From JAAXGI01 sp963579625 (GTDB taxonomy: Bacteria; Gemmatimonadota; Gemmatimonadetes; Longimicrobiales; Gaopeijiaceae): a DNA stretch of 59,574 nt. The notes below the pieces were generated by a model that was given only the letters and a program-made list of their open reading frames with translations, was not told where the DNA came from and did no database searches. Location of the stretch: the NCBI GenBank assembly GCA_963579625.1, contig CAUZHN010000006.1, positions 1 to 59,574 on the forward strand. The letters are read 5' to 3'. Numbering within the stretch: the stretch's first letter is position 1; every line of letters starts with the position of its first letter. Positions 25,396-35,047 of this stretch are shown here, piece by piece. A program made the position numbers and the translations under genes.

Positions 25396-26508
25396 ATGCA
25401 CGTCGTCATCGTTCCGGACAAGTTCAAAGGAACACTCACCGCCAAACAGGCTGCCCAGGCGATCTGGCGAGGCTGGAAGCGTGCTCGCCCGGATGACACA
25501 GTAGACATGCTTCCCATGAGTGACGGTGGAGATGGCTTTGGCAATGTGATGAGCAGCTTTCTAGGCGCCAAGGTAAGGCGCGTGAAAACTGTGGATGCCG
25601 CGCACCGACCATGCCACGCGCGTTGGTGGTGGGATGCTCATACCAGTACGGCCATCATTGAATCCGCCCAGGTCATTGGATTAGCGATGCTTCCTGCTGG
25701 ACGCTTCCATCCCTTCGAACTCGATACTATGGGGCTCGCGAGAGTCTTGGCAGCTGCAGGCCAATTGGGGCCGAGTCGATGCCTTATCGGAATCGGCGGC
25801 AGTGCCACCAATGACGGCGGGTTCGGATTGGCTCGTGCACTTGGCTGGCGTTTTTTGACACAACGAGGTGATGAGGTCCACGTGTGGCCGAACCTTGCCT
25901 CATGTTGTGAGATCATCCCTCCCTCCCACAACCCGAAGCTGGGAAGACTGGTTGCAGCCCTGGATGTTCAAAATCCTCTTCTAGGACCAGAAGGCTGTAC
26001 CCGCATTTATGGCCCGCAGAAGGGAGTGCAGCCGCGCGACCTAGCAAGAGCAGAGGCCTCGTTGAGTAAGCTTTCCCAGCTGATGAATCGGCAGCATTGT
26101 AAATCATTTGCCACAGTTGCTGGGTCTGGGGCAGCTGGTGGATTGGGGTTTGGGTTGATGGCATTCCTGGACGCCGAACCCGTGATGGGATTTTCGCTTT
26201 TCGCACAGGAGGCTGAGTTACGAAGGAGAGTGCGAGACGCGGAACTGGTGATTACGGGTGAGGGCTGCCTGAATCAGCAATCTCTCATGGGCAAGGGAGT
26301 GGGGGAACTCGTGGCTTTCTGTGCAGGCCTGAGAATTCCATGCATCGCAATGTGCGGGAAAGTGGAACTCTCGCCAACGATCCGAGATTGTCACATCGGA
26401 GTCTACTCAATGTCCACGTTGACCGAGCCACTTCAGGCGCTAAACAGACCCGCACACTGGTTGGCCAAGGTAGCCACGAAAGCCGCATCCGATTTCAGCG
26501 TACGGTAA
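25396..26508 (+). CDS. Glycerate kinase (GarK/GlxK family)
   Basis: A 370-residue cytosolic enzyme that phosphorylates glycerate, linking glyoxylate/sugar-acid breakdown to glycolysis. It opens with VIVPDKFKGTLTAKQAAQAI and MSDGGDGF, and contains IGIGGSATNDGGFGLARALGW, PLLGPEGCTRIYGPQKG, GSGAAGGLGFGLMAFL and VITGEGCLNQQSLMGKGVGEL, all signatures of PF02595 kinases. Length is typical. With the PQQ sugar dehydrogenases and the aldolase nearby, it fits a sugar-acid oxidation route, but no operon joins them. No signal peptide, as expected. Confidence 0.93.
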   Translation: MHVVIVPDKFKGTLTAKQAAQAIWRGWKRARPDDTVDMLPMSDGGDGFGNVMSSFLGAKVRRVKTVDAAHRPCHARWWWDAHTSTAIIESAQVIGLAMLPAGRFHPFELDTMGLARVLAAAGQLGPSRCLIGIGGSATNDGGFGLARALGWRFLTQRGDEVHVWPNLASCCEIIPPSHNPKLGRLVAALDVQNPLLGPEGCTRIYGPQKGVQPRDLARAEASLSKLSQLMNRQHCKSFATVAGSGAAGGLGFGLMAFLDAEPVMGFSLFAQEAELRRRVRDAELVITGEGCLNQQSLMGKGVGELVAFCAGLRIPCIAMCGKVELSPTIRDCHIGVYSMSTLTEPLQALNRPAHWLAKVATKAASDFSVR

Positions 26509-26726
26509 TCCCCTTCTAGACACATCTTACCCCTGGAGATGTCGAGGGCTTTTGCAGACGATGTTGTGTTGTAAGAAGTAATAGAGTTGGAAGAGGTACC
26601 AATTGTGATCCGGTCACCCTCCTGTCGGCCTAGCGTTCGATTTCCCCGTCAAGTCTTATGATGCTCAGGTTGAGATAGACTTTCCTGGTAGGATTTTTTG
26701 CGGTCTGTTGTTTGGTCGGCAGAGGA

Positions 26727-27719
26727 TCAAAACACCGCAATCGGGTTGAGTGGAGACCCTGTGCCGCCGATTACTGGAATCGGACTTGCCGCCAGCATAA
26801 ACTCCCAGCGGTTCTCAGCGGCCGCTCTTTCCGCCAGTGCCTCGAGGTCCATGTTGTCAAAAATGTTCGAGCCTAAGCCAGCAATTAGAAAAGTATGAAC
26901 TGGCTGTGTGATGCCTTCGACCATCGACGGCATTACATCGGTTGCTGCATCGCTTCCTACAAACGCGACATCGCGCTCCCTGATCCAAGGCAGGACAGAC
27001 GCGTGTAACCCGGCGCTGTTCCCGGACACTTGCCAAGGCCCGAGAGTTTCGCGTCGCGCCCAACGTCCCGTACGGATGAAGATGACGTCGCCAGCTGAGA
27101 TCGTGACACCTGCTTGCTGCTCCCAGTCCTCAATATCCTCAATGTAGATCGGTGTCATTGGCTCGAGGTAGGGCACGCCTTTGAGGCGGGGAAAGTCCAG
27201 CAGGATACCGCGCGTGACAATGCCACTCTTGAGGTTTTGGATACCAAGCTTGCCGCATCCCTCAGACGTGCTTGCCGACGTGGGAATGTCATTATAGAGT
27301 CGGTCGTTGTAGGCAAAGTGGCAGAGCGCATCGATGTGGCTGACACCATAACCATGATAAGTGAATTGATAGGTGTCACTCCGGAGACTCTGGCCCATGA
27401 TGTGTTCGAACGCGGTAGATGGATTGTCAGGAGCCTCTTCTGGCATTGGATTGTGTGCGAGAGATACGGTTATCCCGCTCCGGACCAGTGCGGCAGCCTG
27501 ACGGCTTTTGGCCGGGGTAATCAAGTTTAGCGTCCCACGCTCGTCGTCTGGTCCCCAGCGCCCCCAATTCGAGAACTCGCGGAACATTGCGTCGAACTCC
27601 TCCAGATTGCGTGGAGCCCGATCCAGGTCTTGAGTCTCGATGCGGACCGCTGCCTCTCCCAGCCCGAGCATCATCACCGCTGTAAGTACCGCTGCCGATG
27701 TCATCAGTCTCAGGATCAT
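26727..27719 (-). CDS. Cyclase-family metal-dependent hydrolase
   Basis: A 330-residue exported protein of the cyclase/kynurenine-formamidase-like family. The signal peptide (MILRLMTSAAVLTAVMMLG) follows a GAGGAG site, which supports ATG 27719 over the longer frame. The metal motif appears as GVSHIDALCHF (family HxGTHxDxPxHF), with GDVIFIRTGRW and VAFVGSDAATDVMP as further conserved blocks. The leading H and G of the motif are replaced by YGVSH, so metal ligation may differ. Hydrolysis of an amide or lactone is likely; the substrate is unknown. Confidence 0.85.
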   Translation of the reverse strand: MILRLMTSAAVLTAVMMLGLGEAAVRIETQDLDRAPRNLEEFDAMFREFSNWGRWGPDDERGTLNLITPAKSRQAAALVRSGITVSLAHNPMPEEAPDNPSTAFEHIMGQSLRSDTYQFTYHGYGVSHIDALCHFAYNDRLYNDIPTSASTSEGCGKLGIQNLKSGIVTRGILLDFPRLKGVPYLEPMTPIYIEDIEDWEQQAGVTISAGDVIFIRTGRWARRETLGPWQVSGNSAGLHASVLPWIRERDVAFVGSDAATDVMPSMVEGITQPVHTFLIAGLGSNIFDNMDLEALAERAAAENRWEFMLAASPIPVIGGTGSPLNPIAVF

Positions 27720-28076
27720 CGTGTTTCTCCTCGGGTGTTGATCGTTTCGATGCACGATTAATGTGCCGACCAAGCACTGAACATGCGAGCCGGAAGGTCT
27801 CGGTGAATTTCTCTTCCATGCCCGCTACGATCTCCTCTGCCCTGGCTTGGAATTGGGCGCGTAGTGAAGTGAGGGCAAGTTGCGTTCACTGGCGCCCCTT
27901 GAAGTCCAGGCGTCATATTGTCGGTCTGATTGACAGAAAACTCTCGAGGATCATAGAACGAAGCGAAATTCAGGTCGCCCACCTCCAACCTCGGCGTGAG
28001 GGGCAAGATGCAGGCCGGCGATTAGGTCGAGGTCGGTGGTAGAGGCAGGTTCTCGGACAACTCAGGAAGGATTCTC
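27720..28076. other. Divergent promoter region without a confident gene
   Basis: This 357-bp interval lies between the minus-strand cyclase gene and the plus-strand PQQ gene. A minus-strand frame (27758-28006) reads RLEVGDLNFASFYDPRE but matches no family I can name. An AGGAAGG ribosome site for the PQQ gene lies at its right edge. Nothing else is recognised. Confidence 0.4.
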
Positions 28077-30197
28077 ATGAGCGGCAAATCCAAAGGTGGC
28101 GAAGTCTCCTGGAGTGAGAAGAAGCAAAGCGTACCGGTCACCCGGGAGGAGTTTCTGGAAGCCACGAGGGCTGTGCTCCTCGTGGTGACCGCAGCTTTCG
28201 GCGTTCTTCTCGTTGCGACGGTGCCAGCCGTTGCCCAGCATGTCAACGACCGGCCTGGGGACGGGCCTGGAGAGTGGCACTACATTGGGGGAGACGCCGG
28301 GCATACCCGATCCACACCTCTGAATCAGATCAATGCCTCAAATTTCGCCGAACTTGAGGTAGAGTGGATCTGGAGAGATGCCAGTTTCGGGACGACTCCC
28401 CCGCGCTCTACGCCCGTTTACGCGGACGGCAAGCTGTTCACCGTGGCCGGGCCGCGCCGGCACGTCGTGGCGATCGACCCCGCCACGGGAGAGACGCTCT
28501 GGACGTTCCGAGAGCCGAACACCTTCCGTTGGGAGTATTCGATGCGAGCGCCCTGGGGGAAGGGGGTAGCATACGCGGACGTGGACGGCAGGGGAGTCGT
28601 CTACATTACGACCCCGGCCTTCTTCCTTTATGCTCTCGACGCTGAGACCGGCAGGCCCCTCGAGAACTGGGGTACGCCGGTGCCCTTGGATGGGTTTCCC
28701 CAGACCGGCGTGGTGGATCTCCTTCCCGACCTGCTCGCCGACTGGGGCCCCTGGCAAGAGTGGGACGAACCGTACGACCCCTATTACGGAATCCCACTAG
28801 AGCTTGGATACATCACCAACTCTTCACCGCCCATAGTGGTGAATGGGACGGTCGTCGTAGGTAATTCGGCCGAGCAGGGCTATAACCAGACCCGTCAGGA
28901 GAACGTTCCGGGCGATATTCTGGCCTATGACGCCCGGACCGGTGAGCACAAGTGGAAGTTCCACGTCATCCCCAGGCCAGGGGAGTTCGGGCATGACACT
29001 TGGGAGAACGATTCGTGGACCTACACTGGGGACGTGTCCTCCTGGGCACCGCTGTCGGCAGATCCTGAGCGTGGAATCGTGTACATCCCGACGAATGCTG
29101 CCACCATCGACTTCTATGGTGGCTTTCAGCCCGGTGACAACCTGTTCAGCGCCAGCCTTATCGCCCTCGACGTGGAGACTGGTGAACGGGCGTGGCATTT
29201 TCAAATGGTTCGCCACGACGTCTGGAACAACGATACGCCTACGGCCCCAGTCCTTATGGACGTTACGGTGGACGGGGAGAGGATCCCAGGGGTGTTTCAG
29301 GCTACCAAGCAGGCGATCCTTTACTCCTTCAATCGGGAGACGGGCGAGCCGATCTGGCCCATCGAAGAGCGTGCCGTGCCCCAATCGGAGGTTCCTGGCG
29401 AGCAGTTATCACCCACCCAACCGTTTCCCACTAAGCCCGCACCATACGATCTGCACGGGTTCACCGTAGACGATCTCATCGACTTCACGCCTGAGTTGCG
29501 GGAGGAGGCACTGGAGATCGTAGAGGATTATCGGCTCGGTCCGATCTTCAATCCGCCCTTGCACCGTAACAATTCTTCTGGATTGATAGGTTCGATATGG
29601 TGCCCCGGTGAGTTAGGCGGAACGAATATTTCCGGCCCCCCCGCAGCCGACCCGGAAACTGGAATCATCTACACCATCTCACGGACGAACTGCGGTTGGC
29701 GGACCGTTGTCCCAGGGGAAGAGCGAGATCAGCGGCTCGAACAACCGACGGGAACGACGATCGCCGATTTTGCGGTCGGTTTGGGTACCCCAAGCGGCGT
29801 GCCTGGACCCCGGGGCCTTCCGCTGGAGAAGCCGCCGTATAGTCGGATTACCGCGATCGACCTCAACACCGGAGAGCACCTGTGGTGGATTCCAAATGGG
29901 GGTACACCACGGTTCATTCAAGACCATCCGGCGCTGCAGAGGGTAGATATCCCTCCCACTGGGAATCTAAACCACTCCGCAATGATCGTGATGCCGGACA
30001 TGCTTCTCCACACGGCGATTGGCGACGACGGAGAGAGCCCTTTCCTGTTCGCAGTGGACAAGGTCACAGGAGAGCGTCTGGGGAGTCTGGAGACTCCCGG
30101 CCTTGGGATGTACGGGATCATGTCCTACATGCACGAGAATAGACAGCACATTGTCTTGCAGACGCCTGGCCAGCTTGTGTCACTGAGCTTGCCGTAA
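28077..30197 (+). CDS. PQQ-dependent dehydrogenase without heme domain
   Basis: A 706-residue membrane-anchored quinoprotein. An N-terminal hydrophobic segment (about 29-52) is followed by a complete PQQ propeller: EWHYIGGDAGHTRSTPLNQI, VVAIDPATGETLWTFREP, VYITTPAFFLYALDAETGRP, IPTNAATIDFYGG, ALDVETGERAWHFQMVRHDVWNND, QAILYSFNRETGEPIWPIEER, AIDLNTGEHLWWIPNG. The WND and DVW stretches are typical of membrane glucose dehydrogenase-like enzymes. No heme motif is present, so electrons must go to a separate acceptor or quinone. It oxidises an alcohol or sugar in the periplasm. It is followed by a kinase relic. Confidence 0.9.
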   Translation: MSGKSKGGEVSWSEKKQSVPVTREEFLEATRAVLLVVTAAFGVLLVATVPAVAQHVNDRPGDGPGEWHYIGGDAGHTRSTPLNQINASNFAELEVEWIWRDASFGTTPPRSTPVYADGKLFTVAGPRRHVVAIDPATGETLWTFREPNTFRWEYSMRAPWGKGVAYADVDGRGVVYITTPAFFLYALDAETGRPLENWGTPVPLDGFPQTGVVDLLPDLLADWGPWQEWDEPYDPYYGIPLELGYITNSSPPIVVNGTVVVGNSAEQGYNQTRQENVPGDILAYDARTGEHKWKFHVIPRPGEFGHDTWENDSWTYTGDVSSWAPLSADPERGIVYIPTNAATIDFYGGFQPGDNLFSASLIALDVETGERAWHFQMVRHDVWNNDTPTAPVLMDVTVDGERIPGVFQATKQAILYSFNRETGEPIWPIEERAVPQSEVPGEQLSPTQPFPTKPAPYDLHGFTVDDLIDFTPELREEALEIVEDYRLGPIFNPPLHRNNSSGLIGSIWCPGELGGTNISGPPAADPETGIIYTISRTNCGWRTVVPGEERDQRLEQPTGTTIADFAVGLGTPSGVPGPRGLPLEKPPYSRITAIDLNTGEHLWWIPNGGTPRFIQDHPALQRVDIPPTGNLNHSAMIVMPDMLLHTAIGDDGESPFLFAVDKVTGERLGSLETPGLGMYGIMSYMHENRQHIVLQTPGQLVSLSLP

Positions 30198-30321
30198 GGG
30201 TCGATGTCACGAGTTGTTGGCCGAAATCTCCATAGTCTGATGACAGAGATGAACGCTGCTGACAACCAGATTGGGGAAGCGGTGCTCTGTGACCCACCCT
30301 GTCATCGGCTGGAACACCGCT

Positions 30322-30429
30322 GTTGGGGGTAGCTGCCACGTCGAATACAAGCTAGGTGAGGGCCGGATAGCTACGGTGAACTTAGGACCAACCTTGCGAA
30401 AACGAAGAACTGCTGTAACCAGAGGATAG
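30322..30429 (+). pseudogene. N-terminal relic of a Ser/Thr protein kinase (second)
   Basis: The frame ending at TAG 30427-30429 encodes HVEYKLGEGRIATVNLG, then LRKRRTAV. Aligned by eye with kinases (RYRVERELGEGGMATVYLAED, then LKHRRKVAIKVL) it is the decayed beta-1/glycine-loop/beta-2 region; G-to-R, Y-to-N and loss of the AxK lysine would abolish function. An in-frame start is not evident. It ends 4 bp before the start of the MDR oxidoreductase. Confidence 0.6.
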
Positions 30430-30433
30430 CATC

Positions 30434-31561
30434 ATGGAGACACGTGCGAAGGGCGGCACTCCACAGCGTTGGGGCACCGGTATTCTGGTCGGCTTGATAG
30501 CCTTCATCCTTCTATTCACCGGGGCCGCGATCGGCTCTGAGGGCGACACGATTCGTCAGTACCAGCTGGAAACTGACGGAGGTGAGCTTCACCTTGTGAT
30601 GAAGGAAGTATCTCAGCCGGTCCCCGGCGAGAACGAAGTACTAGTTCGTGTACGGGCCACAGCACTCAATCGGCGTGATCTCTCGATACTGGAATCGGAA
30701 TATGGAGGCGAAGACAGGAATGGTCTCGTCCCGCTTTCGGACGGCGCGGGTGAGGTTGTCGCGCTCGGACCGGGCGTTACCCGCTTCCAGTTAGGTGATC
30801 GGGTGGCGGGCACCTTCTTCGCAAGTTGGGTGGATGGCAGGAGGAGCGCGGCAACCAATGCGTCGGCCCGTGGCGGAGCGATTGATGGCATGCTCTCAGA
30901 AATGGTCGTAAGCCACGAGGACGGACTAGTGGCAGTTCCTGAGCACCTGACGTTTGAAGAGGCATCTACACTCCCATGTGCAGCTGTCACTGCTTGGAAT
31001 GCGCTATTCACCCATGGGCAATTACAGCCGGATGACTTTGTGCTGCTTGAGGGGACAGGTGGCGTCTCTATTTTCGGCCTGCAGTTTTCCGGGGCCGCGG
31101 GGGCACGACCCATCATTACTAGTTCGAGCGACGCCAAACTCGATCGAACTCGTGAGCTGGGAGCATTCGGCACGGTGAATTACCAAACCAATCCGGACTG
31201 GCAGGAAGAGGTGCGCTTGCTCAGTGGTAACACGGGTGTCGCTCATGTGCTGGAGGTCGGTGGCCGAGAGACGCTCTCGAAAGCAGTGCAGACCGTTGGG
31301 TTCGGCGGGCACATTGCCCTAATCGGGGGTCTTTCAGGATCCGCCCGCTCACTGCCGATTGGCTCCTTCATTGGGCTCGGTGCCTCCGTGACTGCCATCT
31401 ACGTGGGCTCGCGGGCAGACTTCGAAGCCATGAACGACTTCATCAGCGAGCATCAGCTCAGGCCAATAATCGACCGTGTCTTCAGCTTTGAAGAGGCAGC
31501 TGCAGCATACGAATACATGGCTAGTGAGAGCCACCTTGGTAAGATCGTGATCAGCTTATGA
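30434..31561 (+). CDS. Zinc-independent MDR oxidoreductase with an N-terminal membrane segment
   Basis: A 375-residue medium-chain dehydrogenase/reductase of the quinone-oxidoreductase-like branch: RVRATALNRRDL, PLSDGAGEVVALGPGVTRFQLGDRV, FEEASTLPCAAVTAWNAL, EGTGGVSIFGLQ (nucleotide loop), LGAFGTVNYQ and HIALIGGLSG. Structural and catalytic zinc ligands are absent. Unusually, residues 15-33 form a hydrophobic leader (GILVGLIAFILLFTGAAIG), predicting export or anchoring of an enzyme that needs NAD(P)H. It overlaps the next gene by 4 bp (ATGA). The substrate is unknown. Confidence 0.85.
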   Translation: METRAKGGTPQRWGTGILVGLIAFILLFTGAAIGSEGDTIRQYQLETDGGELHLVMKEVSQPVPGENEVLVRVRATALNRRDLSILESEYGGEDRNGLVPLSDGAGEVVALGPGVTRFQLGDRVAGTFFASWVDGRRSAATNASARGGAIDGMLSEMVVSHEDGLVAVPEHLTFEEASTLPCAAVTAWNALFTHGQLQPDDFVLLEGTGGVSIFGLQFSGAAGARPIITSSSDAKLDRTRELGAFGTVNYQTNPDWQEEVRLLSGNTGVAHVLEVGGRETLSKAVQTVGFGGHIALIGGLSGSARSLPIGSFIGLGASVTAIYVGSRADFEAMNDFISEHQLRPIIDRVFSFEEAAAAYEYMASESHLGKIVISL

Positions 31562-33120
31562 GCATCTGTTTTGCCATCGGCAGGCATACCCAACATCTTG
31601 GCGCAGAACGTCTTCTGGGAATTGAAACAGGTGGTGTTGGAGTGAGGAAGAGCTGGTCGCTCCAGTCACGACTCACTATCAAGCCGCGCCTCCTACGCCT
31701 GTCTATGATTCAATCTCTTGTCGCAGCCCTGCTGATCGCGGGTCCCGCCATCGCTCAGAACACGAACAACCCGTTTCCGGATCCAATTCCGACATCGGAA
31801 GGAGTAATTGTCGTGGGGCTCGAGGAGTTTGCAAATCTCCCTGAGATCAATGGAGAGCCTGCCCGCCCGATGGTGCTCGTTGATGAGCCGGGCTCCGGCC
31901 GGATTTTCGTCAATGACATGTGGGGCCTCGTCTATGCCATTAGCTATGAAGGGCGGGTAACCCCATACCTTGACGTCCGCGAGCCCAGGTGGGGCATCAC
32001 CGTGGAGATGCCTGCCGAAGTCGTACTTTGTTGCATGGAAGTCGGACTGCAAAGCTTCGCGTTCCATCCACAGTTCAATGAGCCCGGAACCTCAGGATAC
32101 GGGAAGCTCTACACGTGGATCGACACCGATGAAACGACTCCCGATGCCGACTTCGTTCCAGGCGGGGGCGAAGACACGCACGATATCGTCCTTCTCGAGT
32201 GGACCGCACGTGACCCGGTGGCTGCGACGTACGACGGAGGGCCGCCAAGGGAGCTGTTCCGCGTGGAGCAACCCTTCAACAATCACAACGGCGGCCGAAT
32301 CGGCTTCAACCCGCTTTCATCTCCAGGCGATCCGGATTTCGGAATGCTTTACGTGGGAGTTGCGGATGGTGGAGCCGCGGGCGACCTGCTGGATTTGGCG
32401 CAGAACCTCGGCTCAGTGTTCGGCAAGATCCTGCGGGTACACCCGCTGGGCTCCAACAGCGTGAACGGGCGCTACGGCGTTCCGACGGACAACCCCTACG
32501 CACAAGACGGCGTCGACCGCACCCTGGGTGAGATCTACGCATCGGGGCTTCGGAACCCGCAGGGGTTCGACTGGGACCCGGCAACCGGCAATCTTTTAGT
32601 AGCTGACATCGGCCAGAGCGTCGTAGAAACACTCAGCCTCGTCCCAGCTGGTGCGGATCTCGGTTGGAACACCTGGGAAGGGAGTTACCGTTACGTGAAT
32701 AACATTCGGGTCGACCTGTCGAACCCGAGGGCAGAACCGTGGATTACCTATCCGGTAGCTGAGTACGACCAGCAAGACCCCTTACTCCAGCCAGGATCGG
32801 CAGCCACCGGGGTGATAGCCTACCGGGATGGAGCAATCTCTCAACTCACAAACCGGGTGCTCTGGGGTGATCTCCCCAGTGGGGAGGTCTTTCACGTGCC
32901 TGCGGATGCCCTGAGCAGTGGGGGACAAGCCCCAATAAGGAGGGTGCTGTTCCGTGATGGCAGAGATACTAAGACATTGCTCGAATTAGTGCAGGAGAAG
33001 AACGCAGATCAGGGCCGAGAGCCAGCAATCCGTGTCGACCTTCACTTCGGACGTGGACCGCGTGGTCGGATCTTCCTCTTGAACAAGTGGGACGGCATAG
33101 TCCGTGAGGTTCGACCATAG
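31558..33120 (+). CDS. PQQ-dependent sugar/sorbosone dehydrogenase-like propeller
   Basis: An exported protein of the GSDH/sorbosone-dehydrogenase (hedgehog-interacting-like) family, up to 520 residues. The first 50 codons precede a clear signal peptide (MIQSLVAALLIAGPAIAQ, ATG 31705), so translation may begin later; a GTG near 31642 is another option. Motifs are GLQSFAFHPQFN, GRIGFNPLSSPGDPDFGMLYVGVADGG, GSVFGKILRVHPLG, EIYASGLRNPQGFDWDPATGNLLVADIGQ and GADLGWNTWEGSYRY. It probably oxidises a sugar or aldehyde in the periplasm. Overlap with the MDR gene suggests joint action on the same pathway. Confidence 0.87.
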   Translation: MSICFAIGRHTQHLGAERLLGIETGGVGVRKSWSLQSRLTIKPRLLRLSMIQSLVAALLIAGPAIAQNTNNPFPDPIPTSEGVIVVGLEEFANLPEINGEPARPMVLVDEPGSGRIFVNDMWGLVYAISYEGRVTPYLDVREPRWGITVEMPAEVVLCCMEVGLQSFAFHPQFNEPGTSGYGKLYTWIDTDETTPDADFVPGGGEDTHDIVLLEWTARDPVAATYDGGPPRELFRVEQPFNNHNGGRIGFNPLSSPGDPDFGMLYVGVADGGAAGDLLDLAQNLGSVFGKILRVHPLGSNSVNGRYGVPTDNPYAQDGVDRTLGEIYASGLRNPQGFDWDPATGNLLVADIGQSVVETLSLVPAGADLGWNTWEGSYRYVNNIRVDLSNPRAEPWITYPVAEYDQQDPLLQPGSAATGVIAYRDGAISQLTNRVLWGDLPSGEVFHVPADALSSGGQAPIRRVLFRDGRDTKTLLELVQEKNADQGREPAIRVDLHFGRGPRGRIFLLNKWDGIVREVRP

Positions 33121-33284
33121 GTTACTGCATGATCTCGGTTAGAAAAAGGAATCAATTCGATCTCAGAAGTTGAGTCGCATGAGGGGTGCTCTGGTGGATT
33201 GAGACACATGGACGTTACACTCTACCGGTGAGGGGGGGGCGTCCAAAAGGCTGCATTAAACCATGTACTGGAGAGGAGGTATCC

Positions 33285-34325
33285 ATGAGGGGGTTTAAGA
33301 TTGGGCCAGCGCTGGTTCTCATTGGTATCACGGGGACAGTCGGCCTGGGAGCCACGCTCGAACGACGAAGCGTCGACGAGATGGCCGGGGCAGCGAACAG
33401 CCTACTGGCGTCTCTCTCCAGTAGTCAGCGAGCACAGGTAACCTTCGACTTTGATTCGGATGAGCGCGAGAGGTGGCACTTCATTCCGCCAGAGGCCTTT
33501 GAGCGTAAAGGTGTGCCGCTCAAGGAAATGAACGAGACACAACGAGCTCAGGCCCATCAGCTACTGCGTAGCGGTCTGAGTCAGCGAGGCTATATGACAG
33601 CCCAGGACATTATGGAAGCAGAAGGAATTCTGGGTTTGATCGAAGGCGAGGGACGCCAATTCCCCCGCGATCCGCAGCTCTACTACGTGCAGGTCTTTGG
33701 AGAACCCTCGACAGACGGTACTTGGGGTTGGCGCTGGACAGGCCACCACTTGTCTCTTCAGTACACCATCGTCGATGGAAACATCACGGTTAGCGCACCG
33801 AGCTTCTTCTCCGCGAACCCGGCAGAGGTCCCGTCGGGGCCACGCGTAGGTATGCGGGCCATAGGCCGGCAAGAGGATACAGGACGCGAACTGTTTGGCT
33901 CTCTGACACCGGCGCAGCGAGAAATCGCGATTATTGCCGACGAAGCGCCCCCCAACGTTGTCTCGTCTATCGTGCCTCGGATTGATCCACTCTCACCCGT
34001 AGGGATTGGCGCGACTGAACTCAACAGCGTCCAGCGTATGCTCCTTATGGACATCATCGATTCTTGGATCGATCTGATGAACGACGACATCGCATCGCTT
34101 CGCAGGTCGAGGGTGCTGAGCGGCGGGACCGACAACATCACCTTTGCGTGGGCTGGCGGGCCCTTACGGGAGGACGTGTCCTATTTCCGGGTTCAGGGAC
34201 CGAGCTTCTTGATCGAGTTCGCCGATGCGATGGAGGATCCGAATCACATCCACGCGGGTTGGCGTGACTTCGATGGAGACTTTGGACGAGATGTGCTGAG
34301 AGAGCACCTGGAACAGGATCACTAG
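33285..34325 (+). CDS. DUF3500 family secreted protein
   Basis: A 346-residue exported protein of the DUF3500 family. ATG 33285 follows GAGAGGAGG and yields a signal peptide (MRGFKIGPALVLIGITGTVG); the frame is open further upstream without a ribosome site. Conserved blocks are FDFDSDERERWHFIP, RKGVPLKEMNETQRAQAHQLL, TWGWRWTGHHLSLQYTI, TVSAPSFFSANPAEV, TFAWAGG and PNHIHAGWRDFDGDFG. The function is unknown; His-rich motifs (GHHLSL, HIHAGWRD) suggest metal binding. It is monocistronic. Confidence 0.88.
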   Translation: MRGFKIGPALVLIGITGTVGLGATLERRSVDEMAGAANSLLASLSSSQRAQVTFDFDSDERERWHFIPPEAFERKGVPLKEMNETQRAQAHQLLRSGLSQRGYMTAQDIMEAEGILGLIEGEGRQFPRDPQLYYVQVFGEPSTDGTWGWRWTGHHLSLQYTIVDGNITVSAPSFFSANPAEVPSGPRVGMRAIGRQEDTGRELFGSLTPAQREIAIIADEAPPNVVSSIVPRIDPLSPVGIGATELNSVQRMLLMDIIDSWIDLMNDDIASLRRSRVLSGGTDNITFAWAGGPLREDVSYFRVQGPSFLIEFADAMEDPNHIHAGWRDFDGDFGRDVLREHLEQDH

Positions 34326-34408
34326 GATGCCAAAGGGGTGGTCAGCCTAGCCGGCCCTTGAAGTTTATCGGGGCCTCCTGTGGTGGCCCTTGACCGAAAC
34401 CCTGCTTG

Positions 34409-34726
34409 TCAGCCCAGGCACTCTTGAACGAAAGGCGCACAAACCTTCCAGCGCTTGAAACACTGAGAGATGGCTGGAAGTCGTAGAGGATACACGGTCT
34501 GGAGAATTTGCATCGCCTCCATTATCGTGCCGGTGTCCGTCGCGCTGGAGCCTCCGTCCCACGAGTCGAGGTGCGCGGATAGGAGGACATATTCGTTCGG
34601 CACCTCCGTCCCCCGTATGACGCCAATTGTGTTCCAGACGTCGACGGTTCTCAGATCCTGAGACTCTGCGTTCACCCGAAGGACCGGAGCTTGGCCATTT
34701 TCGGCAAGGCGTGGCCGTATCTCCAA
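34409..34726 (-). pseudogene. Relic of an M28-family metallopeptidase
   Basis: A minus-strand frame of 105 codons contains VDVWNTIGVIRGTEVPNEYV, LLSAHLDSWDGGSSATDTG and MEAMQILQTVYP. This is the metal-binding core of M28 aminopeptidases (NxIGxIxGTExPdEYVxxxAHxDSWdxGxGAxDnGxG). After this the frame diverges; the next family block (AFVQE) is recognisable but out of register. The signal/PA domain and the remaining catalytic region are missing. It is a decayed fragment, not an active peptidase. Confidence 0.75.
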
Positions 34727-34762
34727 GAAATGAGAATGGCGTGAAAACGACGAGGAGTGGGT

Positions 34763-35047
34763 GTGGTGGATTCCCGTAGCCCCAAGCAGTTGGCAATCGA
34801 CCTTCGGCGTCGTGCGAAGGGGTTCCCGTTCTCGTCAGAGGACCACAAGCTCCTGATTACGGCGGCTGAGGCACTCGAACAAAAGGTGGAGAGCAAGGCG
34901 TGGCCGTACCTAAGCGAGAGCTATAGGAGTGCTTATGATGCGAATGGGATAGGATTGGAGGCCATCTTGGAATTCCTTGAGGAGAAAGGTGTCCCGCTGA
35001 CGCCGGAGCAGAAGGCCAAGCTAGGAATCGACAACGACCATGAGTAA
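34763..35047 (+). CDS. Small hypothetical protein
   Basis: About 94-96 residues with GTG starts at 34757, 34763 or 34766; 34763 is best spaced from GAGGAG. It is charged and mostly helical (QLAIDLRRRAK, HKLLITAAEALEQKVES, AILEFLEEKGVPLTPEQKAKLGI), with no signal peptide or membrane segment. I recognise no family. The ordered, compositionally normal sequence and a proper stop suggest a real gene; it might be a small regulatory or helix-bundle protein. Confidence 0.55.
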   Translation: MVDSRSPKQLAIDLRRRAKGFPFSSEDHKLLITAAEALEQKVESKAWPYLSESYRSAYDANGIGLEAILEFLEEKGVPLTPEQKAKLGIDNDHE

